This document shows positions 32,662 through 39,754 of a stretch of 44,222 nt of DNA, one piece after another (the stretch's first letter is position 1; every line of letters begins with the position of its first letter). Under the pieces are notes generated by a model. It made no database searches. It was not told the DNA's origin and saw only the letters and a list, made by a program, of their open reading frames with translations. The DNA comes from JARKQH01 sp964631605 (GTDB lineage Bacteria > Verrucomicrobiota > Verrucomicrobiia > Limisphaerales > UBA8199). The stretch spans positions 1-44,222 of the forward strand of contig CAZVYG010000036.1 in assembly GCA_964631605.1 (NCBI GenBank), read 5' to 3'. The position numbers and the translations under genes are program-made.

Positions 32662-33194
32662 GGCTGGCCCCCCTCCACGGGTTTGATCTCGAGCCGCAAG
32701 GCGCGCCGCCGCAACGGCCGGCGGTCAATCGGAAACCAGGACGGGTCCTGACTCCGCGCCCATTGGGCCGCGTCATGGTTCAAGCCCTCGTCCCCGGTGG
32801 AGTACAAATGCCAGGTGAACAGCTCGTAGCATCCGTACAAAATGTCCACCAGGGAAGTTCCCGGCCTGATGGCCAGGCACACATACGGCGCCCGGATGTT
32901 TGGGTGCCAGGGACGCGGCTCCGGCCCGAGGTAGGTCACGATGCAGGTCATGTCGGACCGCCGCAGGTAATCCTCGGGAAACCAAATGCCGACGACAAAC
33001 TGGTCGTGCTCGACGATGTGCCCGGCGGCGTTCTGCACCAGGCCGCGGCACCGAAAATCGGCCAGGTAACGGTCCGAGGCCGGGCCGGTCAACGGCAGGA
33101 GGCGGAGGATGTCGCTGTCCGCCGCCAGGGCCAGGCCCCGCTCCTGCTGGATACCGAGGAAGTCAAGCATGATTGGGTCGTGTTGCCGGTTCAT
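32658..33194 (-). CDS. E2-like ubiquitin-conjugating enzyme
   Basis: 178 residues with a clear UBC-fold pattern. F-V-V-G-I-W-F-P-E-D-Y-L-R (66-78) corresponds to the E2 strand with F-P-x-D-Y-P. H97-P-N99-I is the conserved His-Pro-Asn. The catalytic Cys is C106 in Y-V-C-L-A-I, seven residues after the HPN motif, as in eukaryotic E2s. L-V-D-I-L-Y-G-C-Y-E-L-F follows as the next helix, and G-L-N-H-D-A-A-Q-W matches the eukaryotic P-L-N-x-E-A-A. It should accept the ubiquitin-like protein as a thioester from the E1-like enzyme and pass it on, perhaps with the RING-like protein. It overlaps the E1-like gene and the next gene by 4 bases each. The bacterial Bil anti-phage operons encode an E2 of comparable role. 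Confidence 0.85.
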   Translation of the reverse strand: MNRQHDPIMLDFLGIQQERGLALAADSDILRLLPLTGPASDRYLADFRCRGLVQNAAGHIVEHDQFVVGIWFPEDYLRRSDMTCIVTYLGPEPRPWHPNIRAPYVCLAIRPGTSLVDILYGCYELFTWHLYSTGDEGLNHDAAQWARSQDPSWFPIDRRPLRRRALRLEIKPVEGGQP

Positions 33195-34342
33195 GGTGTC
33201 GCTCCGTTGGTGTTAATCTCGAAAGCCAGACGCCCCCCCGCCGTCCGCACCCACACCCAGTCCCCCGGCAGAAAGCCGGCGGACCTCAGCGGCCAATCGC
33301 GCGCGGCCGGCGGCAGGTCTTCCCCGGAAACCTCGGGCAGCATGCGGAAGCCGACCGGCGCCATTTGCGCGTCGCATCGCGGACACGCCAGCGCGCCGGG
33401 CGCAAAGCGGCGGTCGAGGTGGAAGACTTCTTTTTCGGCGCCGCAACCGCACTGCAACAGGCGAACGAATGCCAGGCCGGGAACCCCGAAGCGCAACGGG
33501 CTCACCGCCGGCAGCTCGCGCGCCAGCGCGGACAGGAGGTCCCCAAACGAGGAGCGGCCCGCGGAGCATCCCAGGGGGTGGACCGGGCAGGCTTCATGGT
33601 TGAAGCGGCAGCCGGAAAATCGGCGGAGCGTGGAGACGTAGAGGTTGTGGGAGGGCACCGCGAGGATGATCTCTTTGCCGGCCTCGAGGCGGCCCGGGCC
33701 CGCGGCCAGGATGTTCTCCGCTTCGGCCATTTGTAGGGCCGCGGCGACCGCGCCCAGCCAGGCTGGCGCCCCGGTTGGCGCTGTCGGCAGCTCGTTGCCG
33801 CACGGCCGCCGAACCTCCAGGGATTGGTAGTCCTGGGCATCCCAGGCGCATTCGAGGCACGGCTGGTTGACGCCGGGCATGAAGACACTCACCCTCACCA
33901 GCCCGCCTTGAGCCTTCACGCCGGCGTCAATCCAGGGAACCCCAGCCCACCAAGCCCGCTGATTTGCCTCCCGCCGCGCCCCTTTTGAGTCAAACGCCGT
34001 CAGCAGCAAGTCCGCCCTCCGCAGCCAACCCATGGGGACATCCTCGAGGCGGGCGGGGAGGGCCTCGACGACCAGGTCCGGGCGCAGGGCGCGCGCCTTC
34101 CGCGCCTGGGCGAAAACTTTCGGCACGCCGACGTCCTCGCGGACAACGCCGGCCTGACCGCGCAAGTTGTCGTTCGAATAGACATCCATGTCCACCAAGG
34201 TCAGGCGTGCGATGGCTTCGCATCTCGACAACATATCGCACAAGGGCGCGCCAATGGCGCCGACGCCGCCCAGGACAACCTGACGGGCCCGGCGCGCCAC
34301 CGCCGGCGCCGCCACCGCTCGAGGATGGGCGGGTACGGTCAT
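33191..34342 (-). CDS. E1-like ubiquitin-activating enzyme (ThiF/MoeB fold) with zinc-ribbon tail
   Basis: 383 residues from ATG 34342, selected because it overlaps the preceding stop (ATGA) and GGAGG lies just upstream. The ThiF/MoeB adenylation domain shows G25-G-V-G-A-I-G31, V-D51-M-D53-V-Y-S-N-D-N-L-R61-G-Q, G-V-P-K75 and F-D118. C162 and C165 (P-C-L-E-C) may be zinc ligands, and C181 in R-R-P-C-G-N is a candidate thioester Cys. The C-terminal third adds C245, C252 and C259 and a probable zinc ribbon (C298-G-C300 and C320-P-R-C323), unlike ordinary MoeB. It would adenylate the ubiquitin-like protein and hand it to the E2-like enzyme encoded next. It lies within the tagging operon, far from any thiamine or molybdopterin genes. 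Confidence 0.87.
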   Translation of the reverse strand: MTVPAHPRAVAAPAVARRARQVVLGGVGAIGAPLCDMLSRCEAIARLTLVDMDVYSNDNLRGQAGVVREDVGVPKVFAQARKARALRPDLVVEALPARLEDVPMGWLRRADLLLTAFDSKGARREANQRAWWAGVPWIDAGVKAQGGLVRVSVFMPGVNQPCLECAWDAQDYQSLEVRRPCGNELPTAPTGAPAWLGAVAAALQMAEAENILAAGPGRLEAGKEIILAVPSHNLYVSTLRRFSGCRFNHEACPVHPLGCSAGRSSFGDLLSALARELPAVSPLRFGVPGLAFVRLLQCGCGAEKEVFHLDRRFAPGALACPRCDAQMAPVGFRMLPEVSGEDLPPAARDWPLRSAGFLPGDWVWVRTAGGRLAFEINTNGATP

Positions 34343-34878
34343 ATTTCCTCCGGAGACCAACGCAGGCCGGCGTCGAACGCGGTTGGGTGGCCGCACAGGG
34401 GGCACCCGGGACCGTAGGTCCAGCAAGGGCGAGCCGCGGCCTGGTGGCACCACCGGCCGCAGGACGGGCAGCGAACGGCCGGGGCGCCGGCGACCAGCGG
34501 GCCGTGGCAGCGGGCGCAGAACTCGGGGGCCTCGGCCCCGGGGTAGGGGACCACGGCGGGCAGCTCCTCGGTTGAAAAATAGAGGCGCGTCCGACCGCCC
34601 AGGAGAATCTCGTCCCGGTCCTTCAAGACCGCCAGACCGGCGAGCAAGGGCTCGCCGTTGACCCACACGTCGTCGGCGGCGCCACAGTCGAAGAGGGCCC
34701 ACCGCCGGCGCTGGTTGGGCGCCGGGTAGCTGGCCAGAAGGGCCGCATGGCCTGCCCTGACCGGATCGGCCAGGGCCACGACGGGGTTGTCCTCCGCGGA
34801 CCGCAAACCGAAGTACCGGCCCGCCAACTCGCGCCGATCCCAGGCACGCTTTTCATTTTGTTGCCAGATTCCTGCCAT
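34339..34878 (-). CDS. FHA-like domain plus RING-like zinc finger protein (possible E3)
   Basis: 179 residues, first gene of the tagging operon. Residues about 22-103 look like an FHA (phosphothreonine-binding) fold, with the closing pattern D-V-W-V-N-G-E-P-L-L-A-G-L-A-V-L-K-D-R-D-E-I-L-L-G. Residues 121-162 form a Cys-rich finger: C121-x2-C124, C137-x2-C140, C144-H145, C152, C159-x2-C162, which fits a RING/treble-clef binuclear finger. A RING-like protein next to E1 and E2 genes suggests an E3 role, and the FHA domain would let it read phosphorylated targets. Both are inference from family knowledge. The classic FHA G-R-x-x-x-S is not seen, so phosphopeptide binding is uncertain. No good ribosome site precedes ATG 34878. 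Confidence 0.75.
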   Translation of the reverse strand: MAGIWQQNEKRAWDRRELAGRYFGLRSAEDNPVVALADPVRAGHAALLASYPAPNQRRRWALFDCGAADDVWVNGEPLLAGLAVLKDRDEILLGGRTRLYFSTEELPAVVPYPGAEAPEFCARCHGPLVAGAPAVRCPSCGRWCHQAAARPCWTYGPGCPLCGHPTAFDAGLRWSPEEI

Positions 34879-35291
34879 AACTAATTTTGACTATCAGCTT
34901 CTGCCCGAGCGCCGCCGCGGCCATTACCCGGGGCACCCATCGCGCCCATTTTGCACCGGTTCGTAGCGCGAGCAGAAAAAAAGTGCCTGCTCACACCACC
35001 CGAGGGCCAAAACCCGCGGGACATAACGATTGCGGCGCGGACGCTCACGGCAGCTCACCTCCGCTCACAGCCGCGGACCTGCGGGGGGCAAAACCGGACC
35101 CGAGCCGATGAACGGCGCGGAGCAGGAAGGAGCCACGGCCGGCGCGCCGCCGGCATTCGCGGCGCCGGCCCAGGTCGCTGGATTGGTGGTTGCGCTCGGA
35201 CATACACATCACGGATCAGTTCTTGTCCCAGAATACGAGCGAATGTCGGTTTGCGCCTCTGAATAGATGGCCCACGCATTGACCGACCGGC

Positions 35292-35314
35292 GCAGGCGAC
35301 GCCTGCCTGCGGCA
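35292..35314. repeat. Overlapping short palindromes (REP-like)
   Basis: GCAGGC-GAC-GCCTGC at 35292-35306 and CTGCC-TGC-GGCAG at 35302-35314 are two perfect inverted repeats that share bases, so only one can fold at a time. They lie in the intergenic space upstream of the tagging operon. They resemble dispersed intergenic palindromes; no second full copy was noticed in the window. Confidence 0.35.
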
Positions 35315-35445
35315 GAATTCTGTCCGCGGGCGACCAGCCAGTAAAAACGGCTCGTTGATTTTGTCGCCAGCCGTCAGCAGGTGTCTGGTTAGGGCTCAAA
35401 GCTGCTGCGAAATGACGCCTCGGAATTTCCCGGGTTTCGCCGCCA

Positions 35446-35461
35446 TGGCACGACGGCTGCT
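35446..35461 (+). promoter_or_regulatory. Sigma-54 (RpoN) promoter for the unknown gene at 35526
   Basis: TGGCACGACGGCTGCT matches the sigma-54 consensus TGGCACG-N4-TTGCW with a single change (TTGC to CTGC) and exactly ten bases between the GG and GC doublets. Transcription would start near 35472, about 54 bases before the ATG. A sigma-54 promoter implies an enhancer-binding activator. Confidence 0.6.
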
Positions 35462-35525
35462 AAGCGTGAAATTTTTTCAAAAAAAACCGCTTGAACCTTG
35501 CGGAGACCTGTGACCGAATTGCCTC

Positions 35526-36641
35526 ATGTGCCAGACTCCCCCATTGCCGAATGGCGCCGTTTTCCAGAAACCCCCATTGCGCCTGGTCCGCCTGGTCCGC
35601 CAGGCCCTCAAGGACAGCAACGTCAACCATCTGGTTAGGGATATCAATCAAGCCAGCAGTAGCGCCGGCTCCAAGTGCCGTGTCAGCCGGAACCTCATCG
35701 CCAAGCTCGTTAAGAACCCTGAAAGCGTTGGCCTGACATGGAATCACCTGGTGGCCTTCCACCTTTACTTTCGCGAGCATGGCTGCAGTTTGCAGCATGT
35801 GCCCCTGCTCGAAACGCGCGGGGTTTTTGAGGCGCTGGGCGATACGAAGCGCCTGGTGTTCATGTACGGCGCCAAACCCCGGCCCGAGGAGAAGCGAACC
35901 GACAACAGCCATTGGGACACCGAGGCTCATGGCGAGCTGGTCCAACAGGTTTCCCTGGCCGGAAAACATCTCAATATCGAAGCCCAGCACGTGCTCTGGC
36001 GCAGCCCCGTCCAGCCGGACGCCCTCCGCAACGAAACCTGGTACCATCTCCTCGACGAAGACAAGGCGTCGGTGATCTCCATCGGCTCTCCCCTTGCGGC
36101 CTTGAGCAGCGAAATCATGCTGGCCCGCATGTTCGGGGTGACTCCCTTCGAGGCGCCCCACGTCACCTCCCCTCCGGTTCCCTTTTATTTCGTCTGGCTT
36201 CACAAAATCGCCGCGAATTACATCAGCGCCTTCGGTCTCAGGTATCGCGATTTGGATGACCAGGAAGTCGCAAAACGCGTGCAGCGCAGCGAGGCCACGG
36301 CGGTGCGCTTCGAAAACGCAACCTACCATTCGCCCACCCGCGCCAGCCAATGGACCATGTACGGTTTCATCGCCGCTCAACGGCGCGCCGCGGGCAATAT
36401 TTGGCTGGTCGTCGCCGGCCTGCACGGCCCCGCCACCTACGGCGCCGCCACCATGGTCAAAGAGATCACCGAGGAACTCCCTTGGTCCTCCCGAGGTCCT
36501 TTCCCCGTCCTTTGGGTCCCCGTCAAAGTCGAGGTCCGCGCCGGCGAAGGCAAAGCCACCGACGGCGACATCCGTGAGGTGACCGGAGCCGAATTCCACG
36601 GCCAGCCCCGCATCTGGCCTCCCCCTCAGCAGCGTTCGTAA
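35526..36641 (+). CDS. Unknown protein under a sigma-54 promoter, divergent from the tagging operon
   Basis: 371 residues, no signal peptide or membrane segment. The upstream frame is closed by a stop four codons before the ATG (TGA 35511-35513), so this start is the earliest possible. The first 100 residues are probably helical (R-N-L-I-A-K-L-V-K-N-P-E-S-V-G-L-T-W-N-H-L-V), recalling a helix-turn-helix or adaptor domain. The rest is alpha/beta, with S-V-I-S-I-G187-S-P189-L-A-A-L-S-S-E-I-M-L-A-R-M-F-G and F-Y-F-V-W, which could be a Rossmann-like ligand-binding region, and a strand L-V-V-A-G-L-H-G-P-A-T near 300. I do not recognise the family. Its own sigma-54 promoter and head-to-head position make a sensor or regulator role worth considering, but that is not shown. 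Confidence 0.7.
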   Translation: MCQTPPLPNGAVFQKPPLRLVRLVRQALKDSNVNHLVRDINQASSSAGSKCRVSRNLIAKLVKNPESVGLTWNHLVAFHLYFREHGCSLQHVPLLETRGVFEALGDTKRLVFMYGAKPRPEEKRTDNSHWDTEAHGELVQQVSLAGKHLNIEAQHVLWRSPVQPDALRNETWYHLLDEDKASVISIGSPLAALSSEIMLARMFGVTPFEAPHVTSPPVPFYFVWLHKIAANYISAFGLRYRDLDDQEVAKRVQRSEATAVRFENATYHSPTRASQWTMYGFIAAQRRAAGNIWLVVAGLHGPATYGAATMVKEITEELPWSSRGPFPVLWVPVKVEVRAGEGKATDGDIREVTGAEFHGQPRIWPPPQQRS

Positions 36642-36799
36642 CCACCCGGGGTTCTGGCGCCAGGTTGCGGCCGGCACCAGGGCAGGCGCACGAGAGGGCG
36701 CCGGCCAGTCGTGGATCGGTGACGGGCAGCCGCCGGGCGCCTGGAGGGCGCGCGGGGATTGGGGCTTGCCCTTGGGTCTGCCTGGATACAGAATTAGGT

Positions 36800-37246
36800 A
36801 TGAGTCCGACCGGTACTATTGGCGAGATTTTGCGGTATAAAGGCCACGCGGCCTGGTCCATTGAGCCGGGCGCGACCGTCTATGAAGCCATTCGGCTGAT
36901 GGCGGAGAAGAATGTCGGCGCGCTCCTGGTCATCGAGGCCGGCAGGCTGGTGGGCATCATTTCCGAACGCGACTACACCCGCAAGGTGATCCTCAAAGGC
37001 AAGGCCTCCAAGGAAACGGCTGTGCGCGAGATCCTCTCCGGACAGGTGATCCATGTGACTCCCGCTCACACCGTCGAAGACTGCATGCGGCTGATGACGG
37101 AGCACCGCATTCGGCATCTGCCGGTCCTGGAGGGCGACAAGATCGTGGGGGTCGTTTCGATCGGCGACCTCGTCAACTGGATCATCTCCGCCCAGTCGAG
37201 CACGATCCAGCAGTTGCAGACCTACATTTCCGGCTACCCCGCCTGA
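36800..37246 (+). CDS. Tandem CBS-domain protein
   Basis: 148 residues from ATG 36800; the frame is open further up but only from here does it match CBS proteins. Two CBS modules are visible: V-Y-E-A-I-R-L-M-A-E-K-N-V-G-A-L-L-V then G-R-L-V-G-I-I-S-E-R-D-Y, and V-E-D-C-M-R-L-M-T-E-H-R-I-R-H-L-P-V-L then K-I-V-G-V-V-S-I-G-D-L. Paired CBS domains bind adenine nucleotides and act as energy sensors, usually controlling a partner enzyme or channel. It is a free-standing pair with no fused effector. It converges with folB; no clear partner lies next to it. Confidence 0.9.
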   Translation: MSPTGTIGEILRYKGHAAWSIEPGATVYEAIRLMAEKNVGALLVIEAGRLVGIISERDYTRKVILKGKASKETAVREILSGQVIHVTPAHTVEDCMRLMTEHRIRHLPVLEGDKIVGVVSIGDLVNWIISAQSSTIQQLQTYISGYPA

Positions 37247-37255
37247 GGGCGCCAC

Positions 37256-37293
37256 CCGCCCGGCCCGACCCCCGGCGGTCAGGGGGCGGGCGG
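37256..37293. terminator. GC-rich interrupted hairpin between convergent genes
   Basis: CCGCCC (37256-37261) pairs with GGGCGG (37288-37293), and inside it CCCCC (37269-37273) pairs with GGGGG (37282-37286). It lies between the CBS gene stop and the folB stop and overlaps the last codons of folB, so it could serve both directions. No U-tract. Confidence 0.3.
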
Positions 37294-37638
37294 CAGCGTT
37301 TTGCTGCAGCTTGCGGCGATATGCCGCGCTTGGGGGATGATGAACTTCTTGGCCTCGACGCGGACGGCCTGGGGCCGGTATTCGGTCAGGATCCAATCCG
37401 CGATTTCCCCAACCAGTTTTTCCAGCAGCTTCCAGCTGCGCTTGTCGCCAAAGGTCAACAGACCGTTGACGACTTCCTGATAATTGATGGTTTCCTCAAT
37501 GCGGTCGGAGTGGGCGGCGCCTGAAAAATCAAAAGACAAGGTGAGGGTTAACAACAGGCGCTGCGGCCGGGCGCGCTCTTCGTCGCTGACCCCGACGCGA
37601 TAGTAAACCTCCAGATCGCAGATGGTGATTTCAGACAT
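37279..37638 (-). CDS. folB: Dihydroneopterin aldolase FolB
   Basis: 119 residues, the usual size. Family marks: V-Y-Y-R-V-G-V-S-D-E-E-R-A-R-P-Q at the start, T-I-N-Y-Q-E-V in the middle, S-W-K-L-L-E-K-L-V-G-E-I-A-D, and the late Lys in V-E-A-K-K-F. It cleaves dihydroneopterin to 6-hydroxymethyl-dihydropterin in folate synthesis. It overlaps the HAD phosphatase gene by 8 bases, so the two are co-translated; other fol genes are not in the window, and a phosphatase partner for dihydroneopterin phosphate is possible but unproven. Confidence 0.88.
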   Translation of the reverse strand: MSEITICDLEVYYRVGVSDEERARPQRLLLTLTLSFDFSGAAHSDRIEETINYQEVVNGLLTFGDKRSWKLLEKLVGEIADWILTEYRPQAVRVEAKKFIIPQARHIAASCSKTLPPAP

Positions 37639-38344
37639 GCGAAGTGGAGGTGGGAGGTTCCGGCCGCGGCGCGGCGGGAGAACGGCGGGAGAACGACGAC
37701 TGGCGCGGGGGAAGTTCCAGACCTGATTGTTCCAGCAATGCGCGCAGCTCGCCCAGGTGCGCCACGATCACATCCGGCTGCGCCGTTTGCAGTTGCTCGA
37801 GCGTGTTGTAACCCGTCAGCACCGCGCACGAGTGAACGCCGCCGTGCCGCGCGGTTTCGATGTCGTGCTGCATATCGCCGATGAACAGCGTTTCCTCGGC
37901 GCGCAGGCCGTTTTCCTCCAGCAAATCGTGAATCTTTTGCCGCTTGTCCCAGACGTTCACGTAGGGCTTTTCCAGATACCGACCAAACCCGGTCACCCGC
38001 GCCTGGACGGCGAAATGGTCGCGGTGGACGGTGCTCAACAGGAAGGTCCGCAGCTTGCGCGCCCGGCAAAACTCGAGGAACTCGCGCGCATGCGGCAGCT
38101 CGATGACCGAATCCTGGACCTGGCGGAAGCGGGTGTGAAACCACTCCTCCAGTTGCGGCAGCGGCACCTCCGGCACGTGACGGTCGTAAAAAATCGTGAA
38201 AGGAAGGCAAAACTCGGCTCGGAACTGTTCGAGGCTCATTTCCGCGCGCTGCGCCTTGGCCAGCACATGGTTGGTGGCCTGCCAGACCGCCGGCAAATCG
38301 TCCACCAGCGTGCCTGACCAGTCAAATATAACATTCCGAATCAT
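37631..38344 (-). CDS. HAD-superfamily phosphatase (phosphoglycolate-phosphatase-like)
   Basis: 237 residues. Motif I is F-D8-W-S10-G-T-L: the nucleophile Asp is present, but the usual second Asp (general acid) is Ser, as in some HAD clades. Motif II is L-S-T-V near 124, and the late acidic motif is I-G-D-M-Q-H-D-I-E-T-A. A helical cap lies between motifs I and II. The last 30 residues are a low-complexity Pro/Ser/Arg tail. It overlaps folB by 8 bases and starts 102 bases from the divergent TIM-barrel gene. A housekeeping phosphatase is likely; the substrate is unknown, with dihydroneopterin phosphate an idea only from the folB neighbour. Confidence 0.82.
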   Translation of the reverse strand: MIRNVIFDWSGTLVDDLPAVWQATNHVLAKAQRAEMSLEQFRAEFCLPFTIFYDRHVPEVPLPQLEEWFHTRFRQVQDSVIELPHAREFLEFCRARKLRTFLLSTVHRDHFAVQARVTGFGRYLEKPYVNVWDKRQKIHDLLEENGLRAEETLFIGDMQHDIETARHGGVHSCAVLTGYNTLEQLQTAQPDVIVAHLGELRALLEQSGLELPPRQSSFSRRSPAAPRPEPPTSTSHV

Positions 38345-38446
38345 GCCCCAGTTTAATCACATTCCGCCTCCGGGCAACGCAAACCGCCGCTTTTTCGCGC
38401 AGTTTTCGCGTGCATTTTTCCTTCGTCTCGGGCAAAAGATGCCGTC

Positions 38447-39340
38447 ATGAAACTGAACCGTCGCGATTTCCTTTCCGCCACCGCGGTGACCGGCGTGCTG
38501 GCTGCTGCTGCTCCGGCCGCCGGGGCTTTCACCCTGCCTGATCCGCCCCAAAAGGCGCGCCTGCGCCTCTCCTGTCAGGAGGGTGTCGCTCCCGGGCGTT
38601 CCCTGGCTGAGAAGCTGGACTTCCTCGAGCAACACGGTTTTGAAGGCATCGAGCCGGGCGGCGGCGGCCTGGCCAACCGCGTCGAGGAATTCCAAAAGGC
38701 GTTGCAGGGCCGAAAAATCAAGGTCAGCGCCATCTGTGCCGGGTTCAAGGGCGTCTTGATCTCCGAAAAGGAGGAAACCCGCAACGAGGCCCTCGCCAGC
38801 ATCAAGACCATTCTCACGGCTGCGGGCGCGCTCGGCTCCACCGGCATGATCGTGGTCCCCGCCTTCCACGGCCAGACCAAGCTCGGCCACCAGGAATCCC
38901 GCGAACTGCTCGTCAAGCTCTTGCCCGAGCTCGGCGAACACGCCCACAAAGCCGGCACCCGCCTGTTGCTGGAGCCCCTCAACCGCCGCGAATGCCATTT
39001 CCTCCGCCAGGTTGCCGATGCTGCTGCCATTTGCCGCGACGCCAACCACCCCGGCATTGCCGTCATGGGTGATTTCTGGCACATGACTTGGGAAGAGCCT
39101 TGCGACATGGCCGCTTTTCTGGCCGCCCGCAATTACCTGCACCACGTCCATATCGCCAGCCGCAAGGAAAGAAAAATGCCGGGAGAGGATGAGGGCGACA
39201 ACTACGTGGCGGGTTTCAAGGGCCTGAAGCTTATCGGCTACCAGGATTTTATCAGCCTCGAATGCGGCTCGAAGGGCGACCGAACCGTGACCATTCCCGC
39301 CGCCGCCAAGCTCATCCGCGAACAGTGGGAAAGCGCCTGA
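38447..39340 (+). CDS. Tat-exported hydroxypyruvate-isomerase-like TIM-barrel protein
   Basis: 297 residues. The leader M-K-L-N-R-R-D-F-L-S-A-T-A-V-T-G is a clear twin-arginine signal, with processing likely after A-A-G-A near residue 27. The mature part is a xylose-isomerase-like barrel: I-E-P-G-G-G, M-I-V-V-P-A-F-H, L-L-E-P-L-N-R-R-E, V-M-G-D-F-W-H-M, H-H-V-H-I-A-S-R and L-E-C-G, matching metal ligands of the hydroxypyruvate isomerase / sugar epimerase group. It is a second exported barrel of the type seen at the start of the window, though not a close copy. Substrate unknown; such proteins are common in verrucomicrobial polysaccharide users. Confidence 0.85.
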   Translation: MKLNRRDFLSATAVTGVLAAAAPAAGAFTLPDPPQKARLRLSCQEGVAPGRSLAEKLDFLEQHGFEGIEPGGGGLANRVEEFQKALQGRKIKVSAICAGFKGVLISEKEETRNEALASIKTILTAAGALGSTGMIVVPAFHGQTKLGHQESRELLVKLLPELGEHAHKAGTRLLLEPLNRRECHFLRQVADAAAICRDANHPGIAVMGDFWHMTWEEPCDMAAFLAARNYLHHVHIASRKERKMPGEDEGDNYVAGFKGLKLIGYQDFISLECGSKGDRTVTIPAAAKLIREQWESA

Positions 39341-39518
39341 ACGGTTCGGGAAGCGCCCCAACGGATTGCCGGCGGCAAGGTCAGGCGAGTTGAGCCGGCC
39401 CGCGCACTGCTTTGGCAGTAACGGTTCCCCGTGCCTGGAACAGGAGGATTTCCGCCGCCGCCCTCAAATTGGACTTGCGCCACACACGGGACGCTTTACC
39501 TTGCAACTGACAGCAGAT
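39341..39518. other. Short gap upstream of tRNA-Cys
   Basis: 178 bases between the TIM-barrel gene and the tRNA. No gene is recognised. A sequence TTGGAC near 39470 could be part of a tRNA promoter, but its -10 partner is not convincing. Confidence 0.2.
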
Positions 39519-39593
39519 GGCGGGGTAGCCAAGTGGTAAGGCAGGGCTCTGCAAAAGCCTCATTCGTCGGTTCGATTCCGACCCTCGCCTCCA
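39519..39593 (+). tRNA. tRNA-Cys (anticodon GCA)
   Basis: A complete 75-base cloverleaf with encoded CCA. The acceptor stem GGCGGGG pairs with CCTCGCC through one G-U pair, the anticodon stem GGGCT/AGCCT carries the loop CTGCAAA with anticodon GCA, and the T arm is GTCGG-TTCGATT-CCGAC. The discriminator base is U, as expected for tRNA-Cys. A tyrosine-integrase gene starts 162 bases downstream, so the tRNA has probably been an integration target. Confidence 0.95.
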
Positions 39594-39643
39594 TTCTTAA
39601 CGGCGTGTGCCGCAGTGGTTTAGGAGGAATTGGGTGGCCAAAA

Positions 39644-39665
39644 GTGCCTAAAACTGTGCCTAAAA
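39644..39665. repeat. Two direct repeats GTGCCTAAAA between tRNA-Cys and the integrase
   Basis: GTGCCTAAAA occurs at 39644-39653 and again at 39656-39665, a 12-base period. They lie where arm-type binding sites of tyrosine integrases are often found, between the tRNA attachment site and the integrase gene. Function is only suggested by position. Confidence 0.35.
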
Positions 39666-39754
39666 TACTGCACGCCAGATGCACGTCCACATTTCAAACG
39701 CACCTGCCCAGTACACCTTAACGCACGTTTTCGGAATCGGGGATCATTGCGCTC

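Larger units (their letters stand above)
34879..35525. other. Divergent regulatory region between the tagging operon and a sigma-54 gene
   Basis: About 650 bases with no convincing gene. A frame from 35108 to 35266 is open but has no recognisable sequence. The right end holds a sigma-54-type promoter facing right, and near 35292-35314 are short palindromes. I could not see a clear promoter for the leftward tagging operon, though it must begin here. Confidence 0.4.

Noticed and set aside
35108..35266. A 52-codon frame between the tagging operon and the sigma-54 gene
   Set aside because: No ribosome site, no recognisable sequence and Ala/Pro-rich content of the kind produced by G+C-rich noncoding DNA.
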